Shown one piece after another: positions 1 through 8,467 of a stretch of DNA of 13,150 nucleotides. The notes beneath the pieces were generated by a model, which was not told the origin of the DNA, searched no databases, and saw nothing but the letters and a program-made list of their open reading frames with translations. Position 1 is the first letter of the stretch, and every line of letters starts with the position of its first letter. This DNA is from Beroe ovata (Eukaryota; Ctenophora; Nuda; Beroida; Beroidae). The DNA lies in the NCBI GenBank assembly GCA_946803715.1, contig CAMPET010000056.1:267781-280930 (forward strand), read 5' to 3'. Both the position numbers and the translations under genes were made by a program.

Positions 1-100
1 TAACGTTTGGTCAAGTTTTATAACGTTTGGTCAACTTTTATAACGTTTGGTCAACTTTTGTAACGTTTGGTCAAGTTTTATAACGTTTGGTCAACTTCTG
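1..100. repeat. 20-bp tandem repeat, five copies, cut by the window edge
   Basis: Five adjacent copies of a 20-bp unit starting TAACGTTTGGTCAA, at 1, 21, 41, 61 and 81. They differ only at the C/G of CAA(C/G)TT and in the last three bases. The array probably continues to the left. It lies in the tankyrase intron that follows the last visible exon. No coding potential is seen. Confidence 0.93.
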
Positions 101-124
101 AAATCCCTGGATTTCTCTTAAATA

Positions 125-264
125 TCGCGATTTATCGCGGAAAAACCGCACAAATTCGCGATTTATCGCGGGAATTTGAAATAATCGCGATTTGTCGCGG
201 AAAACGCCAAATTTCGCGGTTTGTCGCGGAAAACAACAAATTTCGCGATTCCGCACACGCCGCG
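125..264. repeat. About 30-bp tandem array of CGCGA...TCGCG hairpin units
   Basis: A 16-bp core, TCGCGATTTRTCGCGG, recurs at 125, 156, 185 and 214, with a degenerate fifth copy at 243. Spacing is 29 to 31 bp. Each core is a small inverted repeat (CGCGA / TCGCG around a 4-base loop). CpG density is far above the flanks. It begins about 25 bp after the 20-bp array and sits in the same tankyrase intron. It looks like a simple satellite or part of a decayed element. Confidence 0.85.
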
Positions 265-280
265 AAAGATATTTGCCTCT

Positions 281-415
281 GTTACATACTGTGGTTACCC
301 CACTGTTACAACTATCACAATTAGGTGCTGTGGTTACCCCACTGTTACATGCTGTGGTTACCTCACTGTTACATACTGTGGTTACCCCACTGTTGCATAC
401 TGTGGTTACCTCACT
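281..415. repeat. 24-bp minisatellite (GTTACAT..GGTTACC..CACT unit)
   Basis: Units begin at 281, 305, 344, 368 and 392. Four are 24 bp long; the one at 305 carries a 15-bp insertion. The unit contains ACTGTGGTTACC followed by CCACTGTTAC, so each copy carries two GTTAC-type motifs. Intronic in tankyrase. Confidence 0.9.
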
Positions 416-520
416 GTTTCTATGGTAGGGTAAGCATGGAACAGTGGTAACAAGTGTGCTTGATCTATTAGGAGGACACACGCCTTTCAAACACTGTGTC
501 ACGCGAAGAAGTATACACAC

Positions 521-2354
521 CTTTGAGCACAGTTTTACAGATCGGTTCAGCCAGATCTATAGCAGCGTGACCCTCTGAGTTCTTGATAGTTGCGTCAGCA
601 CGGTTTTGCAACAGCACTGAAATTGGGAAGATTTGGATAACAGATGATAACACCAACTCACAACCAACAACACCTTGAGAGAGAAAGTTACAACCCAGTA
701 TTCATCGTTCCGTATCCGAATGTGCCCCACTTCGTGTGTGTGTACTGTGTATGTGCGTCACAAAGCGAAACGTTGTTTTGGTAATAGCTTTTGCTTATGT
801 GACAGGCTACGGATCAATAAGCTAGCAACACACATGTCCATATATGGGCATGGAACTCAACTGCCACGACAGATTTCAATCTCATTGTAATAAATATACA
901 AACTACCATATCACAGCAATTCACTGCTGGTAACATTCAATCAGTGAATCGGTTATTCAACTATGATTACATTGCTGGTGTGGAAAATTAATCACGTTAT
1001 CGTAACAATTTACAGCACGTTCATTTGGGGTTGATCCCCCATCTCCAGCTCCCCCACTCTACATGATAATAGTTGTTAAAGTGCGAGGAAGTGAGTTAAA
1101 TGACACTGGGTTAATACACTGTCAAAGTGACGTCAATGAACATACACTCTATCCCCAGAGAGCAGATAATGACGTCACAAAACTGAACGTAGAGGGAGAC
1201 ACTTGATGTTTAACTGGCACTACATTACCTAGGTATTCGCTCTACTCACTCTCATACGTGTGAAATAGTAAAAAACTCAATTTTGAATGCGGCAGATGGA
1301 GACATGATGTTAATGATGTCAGTGATGACTGAAGAAGACACTGACTAACCAATGAAGACGTGATGTCAGTGATGACTGAAGAAGACACTGACTAACCAAT
1401 GAAGACATGATGTTAATGGTGTCAGTGATGACTGAAGAAGACACTGATGCTGACTAACCAATGCAAACGTCCACCTTCCCCTTGATGGCAGCTTCATGCA
1501 GAGGTGTATAGGACCAGTTATCCTTAGCGTTGGGGTCGGCTCCATGGGTGAGTAGGAGTTGAACCACGTCACTGTGTCCAAACGAACATGCGTTGTGAAG
1601 TGGGACCAGACCTCCTGAAATAGAGAGTCTTACCCAGAAACACAGACAGACACACACACAGACATAGACACAGACACACACAGACATAGACACAGACACA
1701 CACACGTAGTCGATGAACAACAACACACGCAGGTCGCAGAGACCTGAAACACACAGCCCTACACACAGTCACACACAGACACGCACAAACTGATTAATCA
1801 ACATCTATCATATCAGATATACCTGTATGTCCGTTATGATAGGCTGATGCAAGCATGATTCTATGTGAGGTTTCATCTCACAGGATTGTAAAGCTGTGTT
1901 GTGGGCTGAGAATGTGGCTGTGTGTGTGTGTGTTTGTGTGTGTGTGTGCGTGTGTGTGTATAATGTGTGGATACTGTGTGTGAGTGTTGACTAACCGTCA
2001 TCAGTGGCTTGTACATCAGCGTGACAAGCAATCAGATACTCGACCACACTTCTTCTACCGAAACCTGGGCAACAGAGAGGTCGCGTTACCAATGGCAACC
2101 ACTAGATCACAATTTACAACCACTGTTACCATAACAACCACGATATTACAACCACTATATAACAAGGTAATTCTACCTGCAGCGAAATGCAGCAAGCTTG
2201 ATTTTCTCCCACTAATATCCTTGATATTGGCGTTGGTCGCGTTGATCAGTTTCTTGATGAGGGAGAGGTTACCATTCCTGCAGGCATCGAATGCCTCATT
2301 TCCCGCAGAACTGACAATGCCACGTGGCACAGATCTGTTTCTAGCTGCCATCAT
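521..2354 (-). CDS. TNKS: Tankyrase, N-terminal ankyrin exons (partial)
   Basis: Poly(ADP-ribose) polymerase that binds partner proteins through ankyrin clusters; known roles are in telomere, Wnt/axin and spindle biology. Spliced coding exons, all GT-AG: 2354-2177, 2064-1996, 1614-1459 and 616-521, every junction in phase 1, giving 166 residues. They follow the first ankyrin cluster of vertebrate TNKS/TNKS2 in order: [60 protein letters not shown] and AAIDLAEP. There is no vertebrate-style His/Ser/Pro-rich leader. The consensus TPLH is SLLH in the first repeat. Two adjacent ATGs (2354, 2351) follow an in-frame TAG at 2366-2364; the second has the better context (A at -3, G at +4). The remaining ankyrins, SAM and PARP domain must lie left of base 1. 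The identity is secure; exon ends are inferred from splice consensus and phase. Confidence 0.93.
1128..1177. promoter_or_regulatory. Pair of full CRE palindromes in tankyrase intron 3
   Basis: TGACGTCA, the complete CREB/ATF palindrome, occurs at 1128-1135 and 1170-1177. The centres are 42 bp apart, about four helical turns. No TATA box or coding sequence lies beside them. An intronic enhancer is possible, but this rests on motif match alone. Confidence 0.35.
1299..1463. repeat. 47-62-bp direct repeats overlapping the tankyrase exon 3 donor
   Basis: Three copies of a segment that includes GTCAGTGATGACTGAAGAAG and then GACTAACCAATG. The latter element starts at 1343, 1390 and 1452. On the minus strand it reads CATTGGTTAGTC, and the copy nearest the exon is the real exon 3 / intron 3 junction (CATTG|GTTAGTCAG). 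The other two copies are therefore duplicated donor sites. Confidence 0.88.
1640..1705. repeat. (CA/GACA)n microsatellite, tankyrase intron 2
   Basis: Imperfect run of CACA, GACA and ATAGACA units just upstream (minus-strand sense) of the exon 3 acceptor at 1616-1615. Confidence 0.9.
1917..1960. repeat. (TG)n microsatellite, tankyrase intron 2
   Basis: Nearly pure TG run with single T and C interruptions. It lies within 80 bp of the exon 2 donor (GT at 1995-1994). Confidence 0.9.
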
Positions 2355-2869
2355 GACATCGCTCTAGCACAGGACACGTGGTTAGTGAAAACTACAACAC
2401 TACAACTAACTTCACACATGTAACTGTGTTCAGAAAGCGCAGTCGTAGGTAGGGGTGGACAATCAGCCCAAAGTAACGAGATTTTGGTTGTTAATGAGTC
2501 GTTGTAATTCACTGAATTAGGATTAGGTCGATATGTCACACGTCACCACAGTTACCAAGTTACCAGAGTAACCTGGTAATAGTTATCATGCACTGTCTGA
2601 TACCAGGCAGGAGATACCACCCGTTACCAGGCGTTCAGGTTACCAGGGCCTGGTTACTATGCCTGGTTACCGGGTAACAGTTACTTGGGATTGCTTGGTA
2701 CCAGGTATTGAGACACAGGATAAGCTATTCTTCACAACATATCAAATAGAGGCAATGTAGTACAATCATCTTATACCTTCATATTATAACAATTCTCTTG
2801 CTCATGGAAAAACGAGGAGTGTGCTGAGTTTGTTTATCCAGTAAACAGTGGTGGGGCACACTTATTCTA
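2355..2869. other. Intergenic region between PSMD11 and tankyrase, rich in GGTTACC palindromes
   Basis: There is no convincing ORF. It should contain the PSMD11 3' end and the tankyrase promoter. Between about 2545 and 2710 there are many ACCAGG, GTTACC and GTAACC words arranged as short palindromes, such as TTACCAG...CTGGTAA near 2560 and GTTACCGGGTAAC near 2666. No canonical AATAAA was seen on the minus strand directly after the PSMD11 stop. Confidence 0.6.
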
Positions 2870-4520
2870 TTAGGAGAGTTTTTGAGCTTTCTTGAAAAGA
2901 GCATCCACGACTTTACCCATGTGGTTTATCGTGTCCAGAGCGTACGTGTAGGTCTGATCGGATTCTGACCCGTCATACACGATAAGAACTCCTGAACCTT
3001 GGTCTAGAATCCCTGAAGAGGAGGGGATGTTACTGTCACGTACCCTGTCACGTACCCTGTCACGTACCCTGTCATGTACCCTGTCACCCAAGACGCGTAC
3101 CTGAGAATTTCTTGTCAAGGATGATCTGAGACAACTTCTTCTCCACTATCTCATAGGGCAGGTTTATAGTTTCCGCCACGTGAGCAATCTGTACCCTGGA
3201 GTACGGCTCGATGATCCTAACTAGGTTTTTCTCCAGAAGGTTATCGTACAGAGTTTTCAGATGGTTCTGAACCACTGCATCCTTTTTCAGCTCACTTTCG
3301 TATTGGGTTATCGTAGTGTTGAAAATAGAAATGTCTCGCTTCTTCCCGGCCTCAGCAATCGCTTTCATCGCTTCGATACCTCGCCCGGAATACTTCAGAC
3401 CTGGAAATGTCATGAGTTAACTTTAAACTCGACAGTTGGAGCCAATGCTGCATTTCCATCTGAGAAAGAGAGTCAATTGTACAAGTCAAATTGTCTCTGT
3501 CTGAATGAGTATCTCTGTAGTCTGTCCTAACGCCTGACGGTTCTAATGCGTTTGATGTCAATAGTCTGTATGTGTGTGTGTGTGTGTATGTGTGTGTGTG
3601 TGTGTGTGTGTCTGTGTGTCTGTGTGTGTCTGTGTGTGTGTCTGTGTGTGTGTCTGCGTACCTATTTTGCCAGTAAGAAGAGCCTGAACCTCATCAGGGA
3701 CGCCCAACATAATCTTGCTCAGTAACATGTACTTCAGACCGTTCAGAGCGAAGGGATGTTCGATAGAGTCGTAGCCCTCAAACGCCTCGTAAAAGTAGGA
3801 GTACGCCGTCTTAAAATCCTTCTCCTCGCCGTGTAGAATACCAGATTGCATGTCCAGAGCGGCTTGCAGTTTGGGCGGCACATAGATTGAGTTGGCAGTA
3901 GTTCGGGCGGAAGTGAGCGCTGCACGAGCTTTGGGTACATTGGATAGAGTGTGGTACACCTGTAACAAACACGAGTTCAAATCAAGATGTGACACCAGTG
4001 AATAGCGATAGATATATTATGTGACCAGTGACAGACCTACCATGTGACCAGTGCTAGACATATTATGTTACCAGTGCTAGACATATTGTGTGACCAGTGA
4101 CAGACATATTATGTTACCATTGAAAGACATATTATGTTACCGATGACTTGTTACATGAGATGTTACCTTGCTCTCTGACAACTGTATCTCCATAAGCAAC
4201 TGTTTATCATCCATCTTCTTTAGCTCCTTCATAACTCTGTTAACAGTGGACAAAGCTTGCGAGTAGTCTCCGTTAGCGTGGTAGAGGAGGATCAGTCTTC
4301 CCTCCAATGCTTGAGTCAGGAATGTTCTCTTCTCGCTGGTGATGGATACATCATGGATATCCATGTATTACACAACACTATTCTTCGCGCTGTAACACCC
4401 TTTGTGTGCTCATACCCTCATTATACCAAGAATGGTTACCTTCAAAATATGACTCACACTTCGTGTGCGACTGTACTATAAACGAGTGTGTGTGTGGGAT
4501 TGTGTGTGGGTGTGTGTTGG

Positions 4521-4552
<32 letters not shown>

Positions 4553-5266
4553 AGTGTNGTGTGGGTGTGTGTGTGTGTGGGTGTGTGTGGGTGTGTGGGT
4601 ATGCGTCGGTACATAGGTGTCCGTGTGTGTGGGCGTGTGACTTATGGATGTGACGTGAGTGCGTACGTAGAACTGCTTGAATATGAGTGTCATCTGTGCG
4701 TCATCTGTGTGTTTTCACTCTTAGTGTGATAACTGTTGGTCACGAAAGGTCATTGAGTAATTGTGAGATATTCTGAGCTCATACAATGCTACAGTACCTC
4801 TTAGCCCACTCAATACACTCCAAACACAGTGGAATTTCCAGGCCAGTTTCACTCCCCATGTCAAGGAAAGTATCCACTAGCTCCCGAACTATCTTACTGG
4901 CTTTTGCCTTGCTCACAACACCAAGAAATGGTCGAATTGATTTAATCAGCACAGCCAGTTCTTTAGCCTTATTTTGTTTCGCTAGAAACTTCCCTGTTAA
5001 TAATCATTGATTGAATTGTCGCTGATGAATCAACCATATTTGTGAGAATAGTTTGTGAGACTGTTATCTAAGGATACAATTGAATTTCTCACACTAAGTG
5101 AGTGACAATAAGAATTACCCATAGAGCTTAGACCAAGTTCCACGGCTTTGATTTTCTGCTCATCATCAGAGGATACGGTCTGATTTGTAATGTTGTGATA
5201 CAACTTCAAAGCCTGGTCAGGGTCCTTTGTTTCAAGTGATATTGCTTGTTCTACATCTTCCATCAT
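2870..5266 (-). CDS. PSMD11: 26S proteasome lid subunit Rpn6 (PSMD11), complete
   Basis: Scaffold subunit of the 19S regulatory particle; its PCI domain joins the lid and helps hold base and core together. Six exons: 5266-5119, 4993-4798, 4335-4167, 3959-3662, 3400-3101 and 3012-2870 (TAA at 2872-2870). All junctions are GT-AG with consistent phases, giving 417 residues; the human protein has 422. Recognisable stretches in order are [84 protein letters not shown], then the PCI/winged-helix end [20 protein letters not shown] and [13 protein letters not shown]. There are two adjacent ATGs at 5266 and 5263, and an in-frame TGA 9 bases upstream supports this start. Introns 2 to 5 all contain tandem repeats. 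The tankyrase start follows 515 bp downstream on the same strand. Confidence 0.96.
3033..3092. repeat. 12-bp minisatellite in PSMD11 intron 5
   Basis: CTGTCACGTACC repeats at exact 12-bp spacing from 3033, 3045, 3057, 3069 and 3081; the last two copies vary. The minus strand reads GGGTACGTGACA, so each copy carries a GTACGT donor-like hexamer. The genuine donor, CAG|GTACGCG at 3101/3100, is 9 bp away. The array fills most of this 88-bp intron. Confidence 0.92.
3569..3656. repeat. (TG)n/(TGTC) microsatellite, PSMD11 intron 4
   Basis: TG run that becomes TGTGTGTC units. It begins within about 5 bp of the exon 4 donor (GT at 3661-3660). Confidence 0.92.
4013..4158. repeat. 23-bp minisatellite, six units, PSMD11 intron 3
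   Basis: The word GT(G/T)ACCAGTG or close variants begins at 4021, 4044, 4067, 4090, 4113 and 4136, an exact 23-bp period, with ATATTATG or a variant before most copies. On the minus strand units read GGTAACATAATATG or GGTCACAYAATATG. The true exon 3 donor, CAAG|GTAACATC, is the next such word, 26 bp further on. Confidence 0.92.
4485..4632. repeat. Long (TG)n microsatellite with an unresolved base, PSMD11 intron 2
   Basis: Imperfect TG/TGGG run of about 150 bp containing an N at 4558. Its assembled length is not reliable. Histidine/threonine-rich or valine/cysteine-rich ORFs across it are artefacts of the repeat. Confidence 0.93.
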
Positions 5267-5586
5267 TGAGCTTCAATTGTGGATCAATAATAGAACATCA
5301 ATCAGATAATGTAAGGCACTATATATTATTGGATGATATGATTTGTTGTGATAGTAGTAACTTCACTGGATTACATATGTACTGAGGTATCAGATGATGA
5401 CAAGTTTAATAAGCAAGCCTTCATTTAAGAAGATTGTGACCAAGAACTGAGAAGGGAAGAAAGTATTAAAAAAGTATTGGATTGACCTGAACATAAACCT
5501 CAGGAATAAAGCTGTGCTACCAATTGGCTGACCAATCTGCTGTTTCCTCAAACTGTGTACAAGAATATGGTCCTTAGTCCTTCATT
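5267..5586. other. PSMD11 upstream region, no gene seen
   Basis: AT-rich sequence with no conserved ORF. It should contain the PSMD11 promoter. Nothing else could be supported. Confidence 0.5.
5320..5325 (-). promoter_or_regulatory. Possible TATA box of PSMD11
   Basis: TATATA on the minus strand, 54 bp upstream of the first ATG. A start site about 30 bp downstream would leave a short 5'UTR. This is weak evidence in an AT-rich region. Confidence 0.25.
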
Positions 5587-5714
5587 GTGGATCAGAAGGG
5601 TTACCCGGAATTTTATCATTGAAATCGACTTGAAACCTGACTTGACGGAATCAGAAGGGTCACCTAAAGCCACTGATCTCTAAGATAAAATTCTGAGTGA
5701 CCCTTCTGATCCAC
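5587..5714. mobile_element. 128-bp inverted-repeat (foldback/MITE-like) element
   Basis: The arms 5587-5616 and 5685-5714 are 30 bp each and match at 27 of 30 positions in inverted orientation, starting GTGGATCAGAAGGGT. A third, direct copy of ATCAGAAGGGT(C/T)ACC lies inside at about 5650-5664. No clear target-site duplication and no ORF. Either a non-autonomous transposon relic or a transcribed hairpin. Confidence 0.65.
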
Positions 5715-6129
5715 TGTAGCCCTTATTAGCTTATCTTTATGTGTGATATGTAGTCTGGAATGAATTTTACATTTCCTAATATTCACTGCATGATTCATGT
5801 CACACAAACATGTCAAACTAACATAAACCCATTTCACATCCTGCTGTATACACCCTGCTTATGGTAGCAGACACAAAAAGAAGATGAATGAATAGGGAAG
5901 AAACTCATAAACCTATAGGGTTGAATAATCATGAATAAAGAACAAAGAAACTGTGCAGTCTTCCTTACCAATATGCAAGTTATGAGATTGATCATGCAAT
6001 ATGTATCATTTTTTTATTTCAAAAGATTCAAATCATGTAAAAGTAAATTATACATTGTCACTTGTAAAGCAAAAAAAACAAAATTTTATTATTCATACTA
6101 TACAACAATGAATCTAAAATAACTAATCT
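5715..6129. other. AT-rich spacer, no gene seen
   Basis: Low-complexity AT-rich DNA. A 63-residue open frame at 5931-6122 has biased composition and no recognisable motif, so it is not called. Confidence 0.5.
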
Positions 6130-6600
6130 TTTCGCACTTCATAGGTTGTTCTATGACCACACACTACCTCTTATATAGTTATTTGGCTCGTAATAGAGTC
6201 GTGAGTGTAATATNCACAACAAGTTTCATCTGATCATTGGTGAAGATAAAACGCTTTTTAATGACATTTCTGATAAGTCTGAAACAGTCTTTCTTGAGTG
6301 TTGTGACATGGGTATTGAAAGAGAGCCTGTTATCAAGAGTCATGCCAAGATTGCGAACATTAGATGAAAACCTGATACAAACGTTGCCTGGAAGAATGAT
6401 ACCTCCAATGTCAATCTGGTCAAGTATTGCTTGGGGCCCAATTACCATTATCTTGGTCTTGCCAGGATTCAATTGGAGACAATATTCAATCATCCAATCC
6501 CTTATAGTGGCAAAAGTATTCAGGAGCTTGATGTTAAGTACATCAATATGGGCTATCTATAATAAAAACATATTGTTCTTTGGGTCATTTTTGCAATGAG
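6130..6600 (-). pseudogene. LINE (L2/CR1/Jockey-like) reverse transcriptase fragment, decayed
   Basis: The minus-strand frame from about 6576 to 6179 encodes the thumb side of a non-LTR retrotransposon reverse transcriptase: TFATIRDWMIEYCLQLNPGK, then TKIMVIGP, VRNLGMTLDNRLSFNTHV and FRLIRNVIKKR. Families of this kind typically read W...LN..KT..M..G....RNLG...D..L....H. A stop lies near 6555. A frameshift near 6190 moves the expected SRL.Y segment into another frame, where SRLYYEPNNYIRG is readable. The catalytic YADD box is not intact; eroded traces may lie near 6600-6615. There is an N at 6214. A plus-strand ORF at 6237-6599 is the antisense shadow. Confidence 0.8.
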
Positions 6601-7085
6601 CATCAAGTCATACAATGCATGCCCCTCTTCTACTCTGGGAGCTGAAATGTTGTAGGAAGAAACTACTCTCCTGGCACAGCAGGTTAGGTCATACAACCTG
6701 GGGACATACTGGCAGTGGCATGGCTACAAGATTTGACTTGCCTTTTCACCTTTAATGAAAATCTATTTGAAGTATCTAGTAGTGGTTGTTTTTTCAGATT
6801 TTGTAAGATTTTATCTGTCATTCTATCCACCCAGGCCAATGATGTCGATGAAAGTTGGATAGATTTCTCCCTTCATAAAAGTTATTCCAGAGTAGCAGCT
6901 GGCAGTAACCAAAATGATTTTCGAATGTTGTTTGGAAATCAAGCCAGCACAGTGCAATGAAGATTCATTCTACACAGGGAAATTGAATAAAGTCCTACCA
7001 GCGTGGGCCTGGGTAGGGAGTACTCATACAAAATACAAATTGATAATTGATACATTTTTAAATCGATAATTTATTGCTTATACTA
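6601..7085. other. Unassigned region, possibly decayed repeat
   Basis: No conserved protein was recognised in either direction. An 81-residue plus-strand frame (6715-6960) has no known motif. The flanking LINE pieces suggest this may be further decayed element sequence, but I could not match it to a domain. Confidence 0.4.
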
Positions 7086-7189
7086 TACCTGACCTGTTTC
7101 TTGCGCGCGCCTTAAACGAAGGCCGAGCTGCATTTTGGCTTTCGATGAATTGATGAAGGCACGGTACGCGCGCAAAAACAGGTCAGGTA
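7086..7189. mobile_element. 104-bp MITE-like element with TACCTGACCTGTTT inverted ends
   Basis: The left end TACCTGACCTGTTTCTTGCG and the right end (inverse) TACCTGACCTGTTTTTGCGC match over about 21 bp with a one-base indel and continue into GCGCGC. The outermost bases are TA at both ends, as expected for a Tc1/mariner-type TA target duplication. The 60-bp interior has no ORF. Too short to be autonomous. Confidence 0.72.
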
Positions 7190-7715
7190 ACATGAACATT
7201 TGACAAGCAACTGCCATGCAAGCAACCTTAATTCAATGTTTATGTTTGTTGCCATGTTTGTTTACAATAGGCCCAGCCGCGGCCGCCCAGGCCAGGTTTC
7301 GCGCGCGCCGGGCCGCTCATGACGCTTGCCGCTTTGCGGTTCAGTACGGCAAAGGGCCTAGCATGCGTGCGGTCGCTGGTCTGGCACCGCTTAACAAATT
7401 TACCCAGTTCACTGAGTTGAATAGGGGCGCGCAGCGATCGTCGATCGGTGCTAAAACCAATATCAGAAATTCCGGATTTCTGATCTCTCATGCGACTCAG
7501 CGACTAGACTGCAAGAAAGTACCCCTCAACTCCAAATCAGTTGAACACATTTCAGATCACAGAATAGAATAATGATATAGGTTCCTGTGACAAATGATAT
7601 ACGCCCCTCTTTTTCTAATTTGAAATATATTTACAAAATGAAAGTTTATTCTATTTTCAATTATGTCTGTTCAAAAAGAAAGTACTGAATATATATGGTG
7701 ACTGGTGAATATAAT
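7190..7715. other. CpG-rich stretch followed by AT-rich spacer
   Basis: About 7270-7450 is strikingly GC- and CpG-rich (GCCGCGGCCGCC, TTTCGCGCGCGCC, GCGCGCAGCGATCG) compared with flanks. Open frames here (7216-7572 plus, 7240-7491 minus) overlap antisense and have no recognisable domain; they are what GC-rich DNA produces by chance. ATCAGAAAT/ATTTCTGAT forms a 9-bp hairpin at 7462-7484. It could be a CpG-island promoter for the plus-strand gene at 8468 with a 5'UTR intron, or part of a larger element with the neighbouring MITE. Confidence 0.4.
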
Positions 7716-8165
7716 TATGATCATGTGGGAAATGATCTTCCTGAGCTCCATTGGCTCTAGATCCGAAAGCATATTTTATTCAAAATCGCACTCATATCAT
7801 ATAAAGCAATTAATGGTCATGCACCTGAGTTCATTCGAGATGTGTTCACCTACTCATACTAAGGCTTCACACGAAGACTTGTGACCCCATTTTTGAGCAC
7901 ATGATTCAGTCAGAAAAGCTCATCATTTGTTGGACCCAACAACCTACCAACTCACATCACCACAGCCTCTAATACTGACACATTTAAAAAGCTCCTGAAA
8001 TCTTTTCTTCTCAATCTCTCCATACCAAATACAATCTAACTGAGGAAATGAGGTTCAGCCGTTAGCGCTTCCATTATATCAACCTAGCATTTCACTTTTT
8101 GATTTTAGCACCTGCTCTCTGGGCTTGATAAAGTATTGAGTCTTATGGAAGGCACTACGAATTTG
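7716..8165 (+). pseudogene. LINE (L2/CR1-like) 3' end: ORF2 C-terminus plus 3' tail
   Basis: A single frame from 7716 to the TAA at 8037-8039 reads YDHVG, LPELHWL, LFKIALISYKAINGHAPEFI and FKKLLKSFLLNL. This is the classical C-terminal region of L2/CR1-clade ORF2 (usually LHWLP....FK...L.YKA..G.AP..., then ....FK..LK..L). It is interrupted by TAG at 7758, TAA at 7860 and TGA near 7902. The tail at about 8120-8165 (AAAGTATTGAGTCTTATGGA, then AGGCACTA) resembles the conserved 3' tail of such elements. It is opposite in orientation to the piece at 6130-6600, so the two are not simply one collinear copy. Confidence 0.82.
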
Positions 8166-8467
8166 TGTGTGATCACTGTTTTCTCTCTCTTTTTATGCTT
8201 CTACCTGGCTCAACACTGCTGTATATAAGCTTGTCTTAAAAGCAGTGTTTTAAAATTTCAATATATTATCTATTATTATCATATAGAGGATTGCTTACTG
8301 TTCTTGTATCAAAGAATCAATGTGTTACAACTTTTATAGATATTGTTTAAAGAAGGGTGTATTTTTGGCCACTTTTATAAATATTGTCTTTAAGGGAAGT
8401 GTATTTCTAAGAGTGGGTTGTAACTCCATCATTTGAACCATTCCTTAACTTTGACTCTGAAAAACAG
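8166..8467. other. Upstream region of the eEF1B gene
   Basis: No ORF. A pyrimidine run TTTTCTCTCTCTTTTT occurs near 8178, which could resemble a TOP-type transcription start as known for elongation-factor mRNAs. TATATAAG lies at about 8222. An AG directly precedes the ATG, so a 5'UTR intron may end here. Confidence 0.4.
8330..8408. repeat. Two-copy 37-38-bp direct repeat
   Basis: 8330-8366 and 8371-8408 share ACTTTTATARATATTG followed by a GTGTATTT core. They are diverged and lie just upstream of the eEF1B start. Confidence 0.6.

Noticed and set aside
125-264. CRISPR-like regular repeats
   Set aside because: The 13-15-bp gaps are themselves similar, units are degenerate, and the setting is a eukaryotic intron; it is a tandem satellite.
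1984-2367. 127-residue plus-strand ORF
   Set aside because: Antisense to tankyrase exons 1 and 2, which are clearly coding on minus.
3558-3660. His/Thr-rich C-terminal extension of a PSMD11 exon
   Set aside because: The exon ends at a GT donor at 3661-3660; the extension is microsatellite read-through.
4378-4729. Open frames rich in His/Thr or Val/Cys
   Set aside because: They are translations of a TG/CA microsatellite inside PSMD11 intron 2 and contain an N.
5931-6122. Small plus-strand protein of 63 residues
   Set aside because: Biased Lys/Tyr/Phe composition typical of AT-rich DNA, no motif and no promoter or splice support.
6237-6599. 120-residue plus-strand ORF
   Set aside because: Exact antisense of the LINE reverse-transcriptase fragment; its motifs make sense only on minus.
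7216-7572. 118-residue plus ORF with an apparent signal-peptide-like start, and the 83-residue minus ORF across it
   Set aside because: They overlap antisense in a CpG-rich block that favours chance ORFs; no recognisable domain and no splice context.
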